Shown here in pieces: positions 22,704 through 31,157 of a stretch of 61,143 bases of DNA. The stretch covers positions 1-61,143 of the forward strand of contig CAIQPS010000005.1 in NCBI GenBank assembly GCA_903873715.1, written 5' to 3'. The stretch comes from an uncultured Actinomycetes bacterium. Its GTDB lineage: Bacteria > Actinomycetota > Thermoleophilia > RBG-16-64-13. Under the pieces are notes generated by a model, which was not told the origin of the DNA, ran no database searches, and worked only from the letters and a program-made list of their open reading frames with translations. The position numbers and the translations under genes are program-made. The first letter of the stretch is position 1. Each line of letters starts with the position of its first letter.

Positions 22704-23605
22704 GTGCGGATCACCTTCTTCCGGACGGTGGGAAGCGCCAGGGCGACCACCACGAGCACGGCCGTGAACAGCTTCAGGTCCGTGGGCGCGATACCCAACC
22801 GCAGACTGACGGCGATGAGCAGGCGATACACGATCGACCCGCCTATCACGCTGAACAGCACCCAGCGGACGCTGCGCACACCGAACAGCACCTCGCCGAT
22901 GATGACCCCGGCAAGGCCGGCCACGATGGTGCCGATGCCCATGCCCACGTCCGCGAAGCCCTGGAACTGTGCCACGAGCGACCCGCTCAGGGCCACGAGC
23001 GCGTTCGCCAGGCCGAGAGCCAGCACCCGGACAACGTTCGTGTTGACCCCCAGCGAGCGGAGCATCTGCTCGTTGTCGCCGGTGGCCTGCATGGCCAGCC
23101 CGACCTCGGTGTGAAGGAACCAGTCGAGGACGAACTTCACGAGGAGCATGAGCACGACCAGCACGAGCACCACCCACCAGCCGGTCATGGACTTGCCGAA
23201 CCAGTGGCTCAACTGGTCGAAGACCGTCTCCTTGCGAAGCAGCGGGATGTTGCTGCCGTGCATCACGCGCAGGTTCACGGTGTAGAGACTGGTCATCAGC
23301 AGGATGCCGGCCAGTAGTTTGGGGCCGTAGTTCGTGAAGTTGCTGTCCCCCGACTTGAGCAGGAGATGCAGCAGGCCGGTCGCGTATCCGGCCGCCAGAC
23401 CAGAAGCCGTCCCGGCGACGGTGGCCAACCAGGGCGACCCGCCGGACGTGATGATGATGGCGGTGACGGCCCCGCCCAGAGCCAGACTGCCGTCGACGGT
23501 GAGGTCGGGGAAATCCAGCACGCGGAAGGTCAGGTACACGCCCAGGACCATGAAGCCGTATAGCAGGCCCTGTTGGAGTGCGCTCAGTAAGACCGTCTGC
23601 ACCAT
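22700..23605 (-). CDS. ABC transporter permease (TrpY-like)
   Basis: A 301-residue integral membrane protein with eight or nine hydrophobic segments. GLLYGFMVLGVYLTFRVLDF, DLTVDGSLALGGAVTA and GIGTIVAGLAGVIIGEVLFG are hallmarks of the branched-chain-amino-acid-like permeases that work with PF04392 substrate-binding lipoproteins. It lies between the binding-protein and ATPase genes. A strong hairpin between it and the binding-protein gene probably lowers its expression relative to that gene. Confidence 0.9.
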   Translation of the reverse strand: MVQTVLLSALQQGLLYGFMVLGVYLTFRVLDFPDLTVDGSLALGGAVTAIIITSGGSPWLATVAGTASGLAAGYATGLLHLLLKSGDSNFTNYGPKLLAGILLMTSLYTVNLRVMHGSNIPLLRKETVFDQLSHWFGKSMTGWWVVLVLVVLMLLVKFVLDWFLHTEVGLAMQATGDNEQMLRSLGVNTNVVRVLALGLANALVALSGSLVAQFQGFADVGMGIGTIVAGLAGVIIGEVLFGVRSVRWVLFSVIGGSIVYRLLIAVSLRLGIAPTDLKLFTAVLVVVALALPTVRKKVIRT

Positions 23606-23623
23606 CGGTTCACCTTACATTTC

Positions 23624-23657
23624 GGACCGGCCGGGCCTGTTTGGGCCCGGCCGGTCC
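23624..23657 (-). terminator. Attenuating hairpin between binding-protein and permease genes
   Basis: GGACCGGCCGGGCC and GGCCCGGCCGGTCC form a perfect 14-bp stem with a TGTTTG/CAAACA loop. It lies 41 bases after the binding-protein stop. A partial terminator or 3' stabiliser here would raise the binding protein above the membrane components, as is common for ABC importers. Confidence 0.6.
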
Positions 23658-23698
23658 GCGTGGACATCTCTGCCGCCGATTCTAATACCTGGCGACGA

Positions 23699-24784
23699 TC
23701 AGTAGGTAGTGTCGGCTTTCGCCTTGAGGTCCTCGGGGATGGTGACACCCATCGCCGCGGCGGCCTTCATGTTGATGGCCAACTTCAGGTCCTTGGCGTA
23801 CTCCACCGGGATCTGGGAGATGGGCGTGCCCTGCAGGATCTTGGCAGCCATCTCGCCGGCCTGGACGCCGTGCTGATAGTAGTCGAACGCGTAGGCGGCA
23901 AGAGCGCCACCCTTGACGCTGTCGATGTCGCCGGCGATCAGGGGCAGCTTGTTCTCTTCGCAGACCTTGACCACGCTGTCCAGGGCGGACACGACGGTGT
24001 TGTCGGTGAGGACGGAGATGGCTTCGCACCGGCCCACCAAGGACTGCGCCGCAGCGAGCACCTCGGACGAGTTCGACACGGTGGCTTCGACGACCTCGAG
24101 ACCCATGGCCTTGGCAGCCGCCTTCTCCTTCTCGACGAGCGCGACCGAGTTGGTCTCGCCGGCGTTGTAGAGCAGACCGACGGTCTTGATGTTCGGCACG
24201 AGGGCCTTGATCAGATCCAGGTGCGGCTGCACGGGCAGCATGTCGGAGCAACCCGTGACGTTGGCGTCGGGCGCGTTGGCGTCCTTCACCAGGCCCGCGG
24301 CGACCGGGTCGGTGACCGCGGCGAAGACCACCGGGATGGTGGTGGTGGCCTTGACGGCCGCCTGGCTGGTGGGCGTCGCCACCGAGAAGATCATGTCCGC
24401 TTTGTCACCCACGAACTTCTGGGCGATGGTGGTGGCGTTGGCCATGTCGCCCTGGGCGTTCTGCCTGTCGTACACCACGTTGGTGCCCTCGACGTAGCCG
24501 GCCGCTTTGAGCGCGTCGATGAAGCCCTGGACGGTCGAGTCGAGGGCCGGATGGGTGACGATCTGGGTGATTCCGATGTGGACCACCTTCGAGGCCGCCG
24601 TGGTGGACGAACCAGCGTCGGTGACGCTCGAGGTCGTAGCCGCCGCGGTGGTGTCGGTGCCGCCGCCCGCGGCCGAACTGGACGTCGTGGCCGTGGAGCT
24701 TCCACACCCGGCGACGGCGAAGACGGCCGCCACGAGGACGAGCAACACCAGCGCCGTAGCGAACGCTACGCGTTTGTTCCGCAT
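23699..24784 (-). CDS. ABC substrate-binding lipoprotein (TrpX-like, PF04392)
   Basis: About 361 residues. A signal peptide ends in the lipobox VAGC and is followed by a 45-residue Ser/Thr/Ala linker. The binding domain starts at VVHIGITQIVTHPALDST, with IPVVFAAVTDPVAAGLV, LYNAGETNSV and PLIAGDIDSVKGGALAAYAFDYYQHG. This is the ABC_sub_bind family, which includes tryptophan/tyrosine-linked TrpX; the ligand here is not known. Two ATGs (24787, 24784) are available. The second lies exactly six bases after a GGGGGG tract, as in two other exported-protein genes of this window. Confidence 0.92.
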   Translation of the reverse strand: MRNKRVAFATALVLLVLVAAVFAVAGCGSSTATTSSSAAGGGTDTTAAATTSSVTDAGSSTTAASKVVHIGITQIVTHPALDSTVQGFIDALKAAGYVEGTNVVYDRQNAQGDMANATTIAQKFVGDKADMIFSVATPTSQAAVKATTTIPVVFAAVTDPVAAGLVKDANAPDANVTGCSDMLPVQPHLDLIKALVPNIKTVGLLYNAGETNSVALVEKEKAAAKAMGLEVVEATVSNSSEVLAAAQSLVGRCEAISVLTDNTVVSALDSVVKVCEENKLPLIAGDIDSVKGGALAAYAFDYYQHGVQAGEMAAKILQGTPISQIPVEYAKDLKLAINMKAAAAMGVTIPEDLKAKADTTY

Positions 24785-24826
24785 CATTAACCCCCCAAGA
24801 GTAGGCAGAAAAGAGGCCATATATTG

Positions 24827-25399
24827 TCATCCAGGGGGACGCGCGTCAATCGCGGGCGCACATGCCGCCGCCCTCAACGCGCCGAACACCTCCGCGAACC
24901 GGGCGGGAGTGAAGTGGGCGTTCAGTCCGCTGGTGTTGGGGAGCACCCAAATGTGCGTGACGCCGATGGTCTCCTCCTGGAGCCCCAGCCGGACGTCCTT
25001 GCGGCGGAACGCGGTCGAGTAAGCCCCGATACCCACGAAGGCCACCCAGCGCGGCCGGCAGCGCTCCACCTTCTCTTCGAGCACCAGTCTCCCCTCTCGG
25101 AACTCCTCCGGCCGGAGCTCGGCCGCCGAGACCGTGGCCCGCTGCACGAGGTTCACGATGCCCAGACCCCAGCGCAGCAACTCGCGGTCCTCCTCGGGGC
25201 GCAATCGCCGGGGAGTGAAGCCCGACTCGTGAAGTGCCGGCCAGAAGCGGTTGCTCGGCCCGGCGAAATGGTGCCCGGCCGCGGCCGAGTAGAGCCCGGG
25301 GTTGATGCCGACGAACAGCACCGTCAGCCCCGGGGCGATGACGTCCGGGATGGTCTTGCCGATGGCGGCCTGCAGTTCGGCTTTGGTGGGTCCGGCCAC
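24827..25399 (-). CDS. mug: G/U mismatch-specific DNA glycosylase
   Basis: A 190-residue member of the MUG/TDG branch of the uracil-DNA glycosylases. LFVGINPGLYSAAAGHHFAG carries the GINPG active-site motif, with Asn in the catalytic place, and LPNTSGLN near residue 160 is the second motif that inserts into DNA. It removes uracil or ethenocytosine opposite G, useful in high-GC DNA. The GTG at 25399 was chosen because the family starts close to this point; an ATG at 25456 would add 19 basic residues. It is divergent from purL, 100 bases away. Confidence 0.9.
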   Translation of the reverse strand: MAGPTKAELQAAIGKTIPDVIAPGLTVLFVGINPGLYSAAAGHHFAGPSNRFWPALHESGFTPRRLRPEEDRELLRWGLGIVNLVQRATVSAAELRPEEFREGRLVLEEKVERCRPRWVAFVGIGAYSTAFRRKDVRLGLQEETIGVTHIWVLPNTSGLNAHFTPARFAEVFGALRAAACAPAIDARPPG

Positions 25400-25499
25400 G
25401 GTCCTGTTCCTCCGCCGGAAGGGTGGGCGGGATACCCCCGTAGGGTAGCGCACCATCCACACGGGCGGTCGCTCACGTGATACCTTCAACACGATCTTG

Positions 25500-28400
25500 A
25501 TGCTGCGTTTCTTCAGAACACCCGGTCTGCCCAAAGCGCGAGTGGACGCGTTCGCGTCTGCGGCCGAGCGCATCGCCGGGCGGCCTGTCGGGCCGGTCGC
25601 CACCGAGTGCTGCTTCTACCTCGAAGAGGACGGGCGGCCGCTCACCGAGGCCGGACTGGCCATCGTCAAGTACCTGATGGCCGAGACCTTCGAACCGGAC
25701 AAGTTCGGCTCGGCCAGCTTCCTGGAGGGCGGCTACCCGACCGTGCTCGAGTTCGGCCCGCGGCTGGAGTTCGAGACCGCGTGGTCGTCCGCCGCCGTTG
25801 AGATCTGCGCGCGCAGCGGGGTGGACGGGGTGCGGCGCATCGAGCGCTCGGTCCGGCTGGGGCTCTCGGCCGAGTTGCCCCCGGACGTGGCCGCCGAGGT
25901 GCTCGCGCTCCTCTACGACCGCATGACCGAGATGCCGTACCCGGAGCCGCTCGCCTCGTTCGAGTCGGGCCTGGCACCGAAGCCGGTGACCGAGATCCGG
26001 CTGCTGGAGGAGGGCCTCCCGGCGCTCGTGGGCTTCAGCGACGCTTACGGCTGCGGCTGGGACGCCGCCGACCTCGACATAATCTCCGGCGTGTTCGAGC
26101 GCCTCGAGCGGAACCCCACCGACGTCGAACTGTTCCAGATCGCCCAGGCCAACTCCGAGCACTCGCGGCACTGGGTGTTCAAGGGCGAACTGTGGGTGGA
26201 CGGGCAGCGGGTGCCGGAGAAGCACCTCATGCAGATCGTCAAGGAGCCGCTCGCGGGCTCGGGCCCGAACTCGGTGATAGCCTTCAACGACGACAGTTCC
26301 GCCATCCGGGGCACGGAAGTGGACCACCTGGTGGCCACCGACCCGTTGGGACCGTCCAGGCTGGAGACCAAGAGCATCCTGCTCCATCCGACGCTCACCG
26401 CCGAGACCCACAACTTCCCGTCCGGTGTCGCTCCGTACCCGGGCGCGGCCACGGGCGGCGGCGGCCGCATCCGCGACAACCAGGCGGTCGGGCGCGGCGG
26501 CATCGTGTGCGCCTCCGGCGCTGCCTACTGCGTGGGCAACCTGCACATCCCCGGCTATCCCCTCCCCTGGGAGGAGGACGGCTACCAGCACCCGGCGGAC
26601 CTCACGTCGCCGCTCGACATCCTCATCCAGGCCAGCAACGGCGCCTCCGACTACGGCAACTGCTTCGGCGAACCGCTCATCTACGGCTTCACCCGCAGCT
26701 TCGGCATGCGCCTCCCGGATGGGTACCGCTCCTGGTACAAGCCCATCATGTACAGCGCGGGCGCCGGCCAGATCCGCGACGAGCACGTGGTCAAGCTCAA
26801 GCCGGCCAAGGACATGCTCGTGGTGCAGGTCGGCGGTCCGGCATACCGCATCGGCATGGGCGGTGGCGCAGCCAGCAGCATGGAGCAGGGCAAGAACCTG
26901 CAAGACCTGGACTTCAACGCCGTCCAGCGCGGCGACCCCGAGATGGGGCAGCGGGTCAACCGCCTCATGCGGGCCTGCCAGGAACTGGGCGCCGCCAACC
27001 CGATACTCTCCGCCCACGACCTGGGCGCAGGTGGGGACTGCAACGCCCTCCCGGAGATCGCCGAGCCGGCCGGGGCCTTCATCGACCTGCGGGCCATCCC
27101 CGTAGGCGACCAGACCCTGTCGGTGCTGGAGATCTGGGGCAACGAGTCCCAGGAGAGGAACGCGCTGCTCATCGCGGCCGAGTCCCTGCACCTCTTCGAG
27201 ACCATGGCTGCGCGCGAGAACGTGCCGCTCGCCGTCGTGGGCCGGATAACCGGCGACGGCATCCTGGTGGTGCACGACTCTGCCGACGACAGCAGACCGG
27301 TGGAACTGCCGCTCGACGACATCCTCGGGCAGTTGCCGCCCAAGCGGTTCGACTTCGACCGCGTGACGCGCGAGCTCACGCCTCTGGTCCCGCCGCCGGT
27401 CGGCGAATTCCGCCGGACGCTCGAGCTTGTCCTGCGCCTCCCGTCCATCGGGTCCAAGCGCTTCCTCACCAACAAGGTGGACCTCGACGTCACCGGGCTG
27501 ATCATCCAGCGGCAGCTCGTGGGGCCGCGGCATCTGCCGCTGTCCGACTACGCGCTCATCGCCCAGACCTACGCGAGCCCCTCGGGGACCGCTCTCAGCC
27601 TGGGCGAGCAGCCCCTCAAGGGCCTCATCAGCCCCGGGGCCGGCGCCCGCATGGCCGTCTCCGAGGCGCTCCTCAACATGGCCGGGGTCAAGATCAGCGG
27701 CATCGACGGCATCAAGTGCTCCGGCAACTGGATGCTCGCGGTCCGGCAGCCGGGCGAGGGCGCCTGGCTCTACGACGCGGCCTGCGCCCTGCGGGAGATC
27801 CTCTCCGCGCTCGGCATGGCCATCGACGGCGGCAAGGACAGCCTCTCGATGGCCAGCAACGGCCGGGGCCCCGACGGTTCGCGCGAACTGGTCAAAGCGC
27901 CGGCCCAGCTGGTGATGGCCCCGTACGCGTTCGTCGAAGACGTTGACGTCCGCGTGACCTCCGACCTCAAGACCGGCGGTGCCAAGCTGCTGCTCCTCTC
28001 CGCCGGCGACAAGCTCCGCCTCGGCGGCAGCGCGCTCGGCCAGGTTCTCTGCCAGATCGGCGACGAGACCCCCGACATCGACGACCCGGCGCGGCTCAAG
28101 GCCCTGTTCGAGGCTGTCCAGGAGATGGTGGCCGCCCGGGCAATCTCAGCCTGCCACGACGTCAGCGACGGCGGCCTCATCGTCACCCTGCTGGAGATGG
28201 CCTTCGCCGGCGACAAGGGCTGGGACGTCCGCCTCACCGGCGACGATCTGTACCGCGTCCTGTTCTCGGAAGAGGCGGGCCTGGTGGTCGAACTCCGCGA
28301 CGAAGCGCCGGCTCGGGAGATCGCCGCGCGCTACGGTGTCGCGGTCACCGAACTGGGGCGTGTCCAGGACCGGACCGTGCGTCTGGCGTTCAACGGCGCC

Positions 28401-29441
28401 ATCGTCCTGGACGAACCGGCCGCCGCCCTGCACGCGGTGTGGGAAGAGACCGGCTACCAGCTCGAGCGCCTGCAGCAGAATCCCGAGTGCGCCGACCAGG
28501 AGTGGCGGTCGCACGCGTCTCCCCCGGCGACCACCTGCTATCACCTGACCTTCGATCCCGACGCGGACCCGGCTGCAGAGACCGGCGCTTCCGCTGCCGA
28601 AGTCGCCTCCGCCGGCCGCGCGCCGCGCCCCGCAGCCAAGATCGCCCGCACCGGCGCCAAGCCGCGTGCCGCCATCCTGCGCGAGGAGGGCAGCAACGGC
28701 GACCGGGAGATGGCCGCCGCCTTCATGGCCGCCGGCTTCGAGCCCTGGGACGTCACCATGACCGACCTGCTCTCAGGCAACATCGGCCTCGACGGTTTCC
28801 AGCTCGTCACGTTCGTCGGCGGGTTCGCCTTCGGAGACGTGCTCGACTCGGCCAAGGGCTGGGCGTCGGTCATCCGCAACCACGGGCAGCTGTCCGAGGA
28901 GTTCGACCGGTTCTTCGCCCGGCCCGACACCGTCTCGCTCGGGGTGTGCAACGGCTGCCAGCTCATGGCGCTGCTGGGTATCCCCGGCTTCGACCTCGCC
29001 GACCGGCTCAAGCCCCGCTTCATCCACAACATGTCCGGGCGCTTCGAGTCCCGGTTCACTACGGTGCGCATCGACAAGAGCCCCTCCATCTTCCTGCAAG
29101 GCATGGAGGGATCCACGCTCGGGGTCTGGGTGGCGCACGGCGAGGGGCAACTGCACGTCCCGGAGCCGGATACGCTCGATTGGATCGTCCGTAGCGGCCT
29201 GGCGCCGGTCCGCTATGTCGATCCGACCGGCGGCCCCACCACCACCTACCCGTACAACCCCAACGGCAGCCCCATGGGCATCGCCGCCCTGTGCTCCCCC
29301 GACGGCCGCCACCTGGCGATCATGCCCCACCCGGAGCGCTGCTTCCAGCTGCGCCAGTGGCCGTGGACCCCGGCGGATTGGGAGTTCACCTCGAGCCCCT
29401 GGCTCCGCCTGTTCCGCAACGCCTACGCGGCGGTGAGCTAG
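25500..29441 (+). CDS. purL: Phosphoribosylformylglycinamidine synthase, large single-chain type
   Basis: A 1,313-residue enzyme of purine synthesis converting FGAR, ATP and glutamine to FGAM. It joins the N-terminal PurS-like part (MLRFFRTPGLP...), a linker, two AIR-synthase-like ATP domains (NSEHSRHW, TAETHNFPSGVAPYPGA, GGKDSLSM) and a C-terminal glutaminase with nucleophile Cys in LGVCNGCQLM and His in MPHPERC. An Ala/Pro-rich insert of about 45 residues separates synthetase and glutaminase. Actinobacteria commonly use the three-subunit PurL/PurQ/PurS form, so the large type is notable. The ATG at 25500 fits the family start, though no good ribosome site precedes it. Confidence 0.95.
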   Translation: MLRFFRTPGLPKARVDAFASAAERIAGRPVGPVATECCFYLEEDGRPLTEAGLAIVKYLMAETFEPDKFGSASFLEGGYPTVLEFGPRLEFETAWSSAAVEICARSGVDGVRRIERSVRLGLSAELPPDVAAEVLALLYDRMTEMPYPEPLASFESGLAPKPVTEIRLLEEGLPALVGFSDAYGCGWDAADLDIISGVFERLERNPTDVELFQIAQANSEHSRHWVFKGELWVDGQRVPEKHLMQIVKEPLAGSGPNSVIAFNDDSSAIRGTEVDHLVATDPLGPSRLETKSILLHPTLTAETHNFPSGVAPYPGAATGGGGRIRDNQAVGRGGIVCASGAAYCVGNLHIPGYPLPWEEDGYQHPADLTSPLDILIQASNGASDYGNCFGEPLIYGFTRSFGMRLPDGYRSWYKPIMYSAGAGQIRDEHVVKLKPAKDMLVVQVGGPAYRIGMGGGAASSMEQGKNLQDLDFNAVQRGDPEMGQRVNRLMRACQELGAANPILSAHDLGAGGDCNALPEIAEPAGAFIDLRAIPVGDQTLSVLEIWGNESQERNALLIAAESLHLFETMAARENVPLAVVGRITGDGILVVHDSADDSRPVELPLDDILGQLPPKRFDFDRVTRELTPLVPPPVGEFRRTLELVLRLPSIGSKRFLTNKVDLDVTGLIIQRQLVGPRHLPLSDYALIAQTYASPSGTALSLGEQPLKGLISPGAGARMAVSEALLNMAGVKISGIDGIKCSGNWMLAVRQPGEGAWLYDAACALREILSALGMAIDGGKDSLSMASNGRGPDGSRELVKAPAQLVMAPYAFVEDVDVRVTSDLKTGGAKLLLLSAGDKLRLGGSALGQVLCQIGDETPDIDDPARLKALFEAVQEMVAARAISACHDVSDGGLIVTLLEMAFAGDKGWDVRLTGDDLYRVLFSEEAGLVVELRDEAPAREIAARYGVAVTELGRVQDRTVRLAFNGAIVLDEPAAALHAVWEETGYQLERLQQNPECADQEWRSHASPPATTCYHLTFDPDADPAAETGASAAEVASAGRAPRPAAKIARTGAKPRAAILREEGSNGDREMAAAFMAAGFEPWDVTMTDLLSGNIGLDGFQLVTFVGGFAFGDVLDSAKGWASVIRNHGQLSEEFDRFFARPDTVSLGVCNGCQLMALLGIPGFDLADRLKPRFIHNMSGRFESRFTTVRIDKSPSIFLQGMEGSTLGVWVAHGEGQLHVPEPDTLDWIVRSGLAPVRYVDPTGGPTTTYPYNPNGSPMGIAALCSPDGRHLAIMPHPERCFQLRQWPWTPADWEFTSSPWLRLFRNAYAAVS

Positions 29442-29522
29442 CCCCGACCCTGCCGGCGTCCTCGACGGCGCCGCTGCATCTCCAGCAGAGCCATGTCCCG
29501 GTCGTATCTTGGCGCGCGTGAT

Positions 29523-29562
29523 TTAGCTGTGCTAACCTGTCGTTGTTAGGTGTTCCTAACAA
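29523..29562. promoter_or_regulatory. Tandem DtxR-type operators of the iron-permease operon
   Basis: TTAGC-TGT-GCTAA (29523-29535) and TTGTTAGG-TGTT-CCTAACAA (29543-29562) are two inverted repeats 20-22 bases apart, both resembling the DtxR/IdeR/MntR box. They lie 30-70 bases before the FTR1 start, over the likely promoter. The second gene of the operon is a DtxR-family regulator, so metal-dependent autoregulation is expected. Confidence 0.75.
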
Positions 29563-29593
29563 ACTGGTTTAGGGGCTATCGAAAGGCACCGTC

Positions 29594-30427
29594 ATGGTCA
29601 CATCACTGGGTATCGCTCTCCGGGAAGGGATCGAAGCGGCCCTCATCGTCGGAATAGTGCTGCTGTATCTTGCCAAGACCGGCCGCGGGCACCTCAAGCG
29701 TCTCGTGTACTGGGGAGTGGCGGCGGCCGCCCTGCTCTCGGTGGCGCTGGCCGTGGTGCTCGACCGAGTGGGGCTGGACACGGAGAACCCCCTCGTCGAG
29801 GGCATCATCCTTGCCGTTGCCGGAGTCTTCGTCATCACCATGGTCGTGTGGATGACCCGCGCGTCGCGCGGCATCAGCGCCGGGATGAATACCCGTCTCG
29901 ATTCGATCACCGCAGACAAGCAGGGCCGCGGACTCGGGTGGGGGCTGTTCGCCTTCGTATTCGTCATGGTGCTCCGCGAGGGGGCCGAGATGGTCCTCTT
30001 CCTCAAAGCCGCGACACTCGGGGCCAAAGCCAGTCCGGCCGACCTGGCGGGTGCGCTCGTCGGACTCGTTCTGGCCGTGGTGTTCGCCTTCTTCCTCGCG
30101 CGAGGGAGTGTCCGGGTCAACGTGGGGCGCTTCCTGCGTTTCACCGGCTGGGCTCTCGTGCTGCTGGGCATCAAGCTGCTGCTCGGCAGTCTGCACGAGT
30201 TCGGCGAACTGCGCATGCTGCCGCTCGGGAACGGCTTCTTCGAGGAAGCCGGGGGACTCACCGAAGGCGTGCCGGGAGATATCCTGATGGGTGTCGTGAT
30301 CGCAGTCCCGGTGGCGTTGCTGCTCTGGGACATGGCCCTTCCGCTACGGCAGCGGCTGGCGCGGCGCACGGGCAGGCATGGACGAGGCGGGCGACCGGCG
30401 GTGGGGGCGGCGGATGGACAGCACTGA
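29594..30427 (+). CDS. FTR1-family iron permease
   Basis: A 277-residue membrane protein with seven hydrophobic segments. It has two copies of the FTR1 motif: REGIEA (residues 10-15) in the first helix and LREGAEM near residue 122. Their glutamates bind ferric or ferrous iron during transport (EfeU/FTR1 family). The C-terminus ends in a short basic tail. The gene begins 31 bases after a DtxR-type box, and the following regulator gene overlaps its end by 14 bases. The partners EfeO and EfeB are not present here. Confidence 0.9.
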   Translation: MVTSLGIALREGIEAALIVGIVLLYLAKTGRGHLKRLVYWGVAAAALLSVALAVVLDRVGLDTENPLVEGIILAVAGVFVITMVVWMTRASRGISAGMNTRLDSITADKQGRGLGWGLFAFVFVMVLREGAEMVLFLKAATLGAKASPADLAGALVGLVLAVVFAFFLARGSVRVNVGRFLRFTGWALVLLGIKLLLGSLHEFGELRMLPLGNGFFEEAGGLTEGVPGDILMGVVIAVPVALLLWDMALPLRQRLARRTGRHGRGGRPAVGAADGQH

Positions 30428-31070
30428 GAGCAGGGAGGAATACCTCGAGGCGGTCTTCAAGCTCGAGTGCGGCCCGGGCGGCGCGACCATCACCCGGATA
30501 GCCCGTGAGCTCGGCGTACAGCCCGCGTCCGTCTCCCAGATGATCACCCGGTTGGTCGACAGCGGCCTGCTGCACCGGGACTCAGCGCGGGGCCAGATCG
30601 GCCTGACCGATGAGGGCCGCACCCAAGCGGTCCGTGTGGTGCGCAGACACCGGCTGAGCGAGCGCTTCCTTACCGATTACCTCGGTCTCCCCTGGGACAC
30701 CGTCCACGAGGAGGCCTGCCGGCTCGAGCATGCGTTGAGCGACGCTGCCGAAGAGAGCCTTGCCCGGCGGCTGGGCCATCCGGCCACGTGCCCCCACGGC
30801 CACCCGATACCGTACGAGGTGCCGGTGGCCGACTGCGGGGTCCCTTCGCATCTGGCGGACGCGCGGGCGGGCGAATCCTGGAGTGTCGCCTTCCTGGCCG
30901 ACGAGAGCCCCGAGTTCCTCCGGTACGCCGCGTCGTGCGGCCTGGCTCCCGGTGTGCTGCTCGTCGTCGTCGACGTCGCCCCGTTCGACGGCCCGATGAC
31001 GTTCGTCATCGAGTCGACGCGGTACCAGATAGGCAGGGAAGCGGCGCGCAGGGTGGCCGTCACGCGCTGA
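30414..31070 (+). CDS. DtxR/IdeR/MntR-family metal-dependent repressor
   Basis: A 218-residue regulator. Residues 1-60 are the winged helix (STESREEYLEAVFKLECG, VQPASVSQMITRLVDSGLL), followed by the metal-binding dimerisation region with H83-type histidines (RRHRLSERFL, DTVHEEACRLEHAL, CPHGHPIP) and a C-terminal FeoA/SH3-like domain. This matches the IdeR layout. It overlaps the FTR1 gene by 14 bases, so the metal exporter/importer and its sensor are co-expressed. Operators of the right type lie upstream of the operon. An ATG at 30378 is possible, but the family sequence begins at 30414. Confidence 0.9.
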   Translation: MDSTESREEYLEAVFKLECGPGGATITRIARELGVQPASVSQMITRLVDSGLLHRDSARGQIGLTDEGRTQAVRVVRRHRLSERFLTDYLGLPWDTVHEEACRLEHALSDAAEESLARRLGHPATCPHGHPIPYEVPVADCGVPSHLADARAGESWSVAFLADESPEFLRYAASCGLAPGVLLVVVDVAPFDGPMTFVIESTRYQIGREAARRVAVTR

Positions 31071-31120
31071 TCGCCGAGGCGCCGGCGGCGGGTCCGACGC
31101 AGCCCCGGCCGGCGCATCGC

Positions 31121-31146
31121 CGGCCTCCAAGCCCGGCCTCCAAGCC
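31121..31146. repeat. Two tandem copies of a 13-bp unit
   Basis: CGGCCTCCAAGCC is repeated exactly twice, followed by a partial CGGCC. It lies in the 87-base gap between two convergent genes and is probably neutral slippage. Confidence 0.7.
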
Positions 31147-31157
31147 CGGCCGCTGCC

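Noticed and set aside
25473-27533. A minus-strand open frame of about 690 codons under purL
   Set aside because: It is antisense to PurL and has no known domain or start signal.
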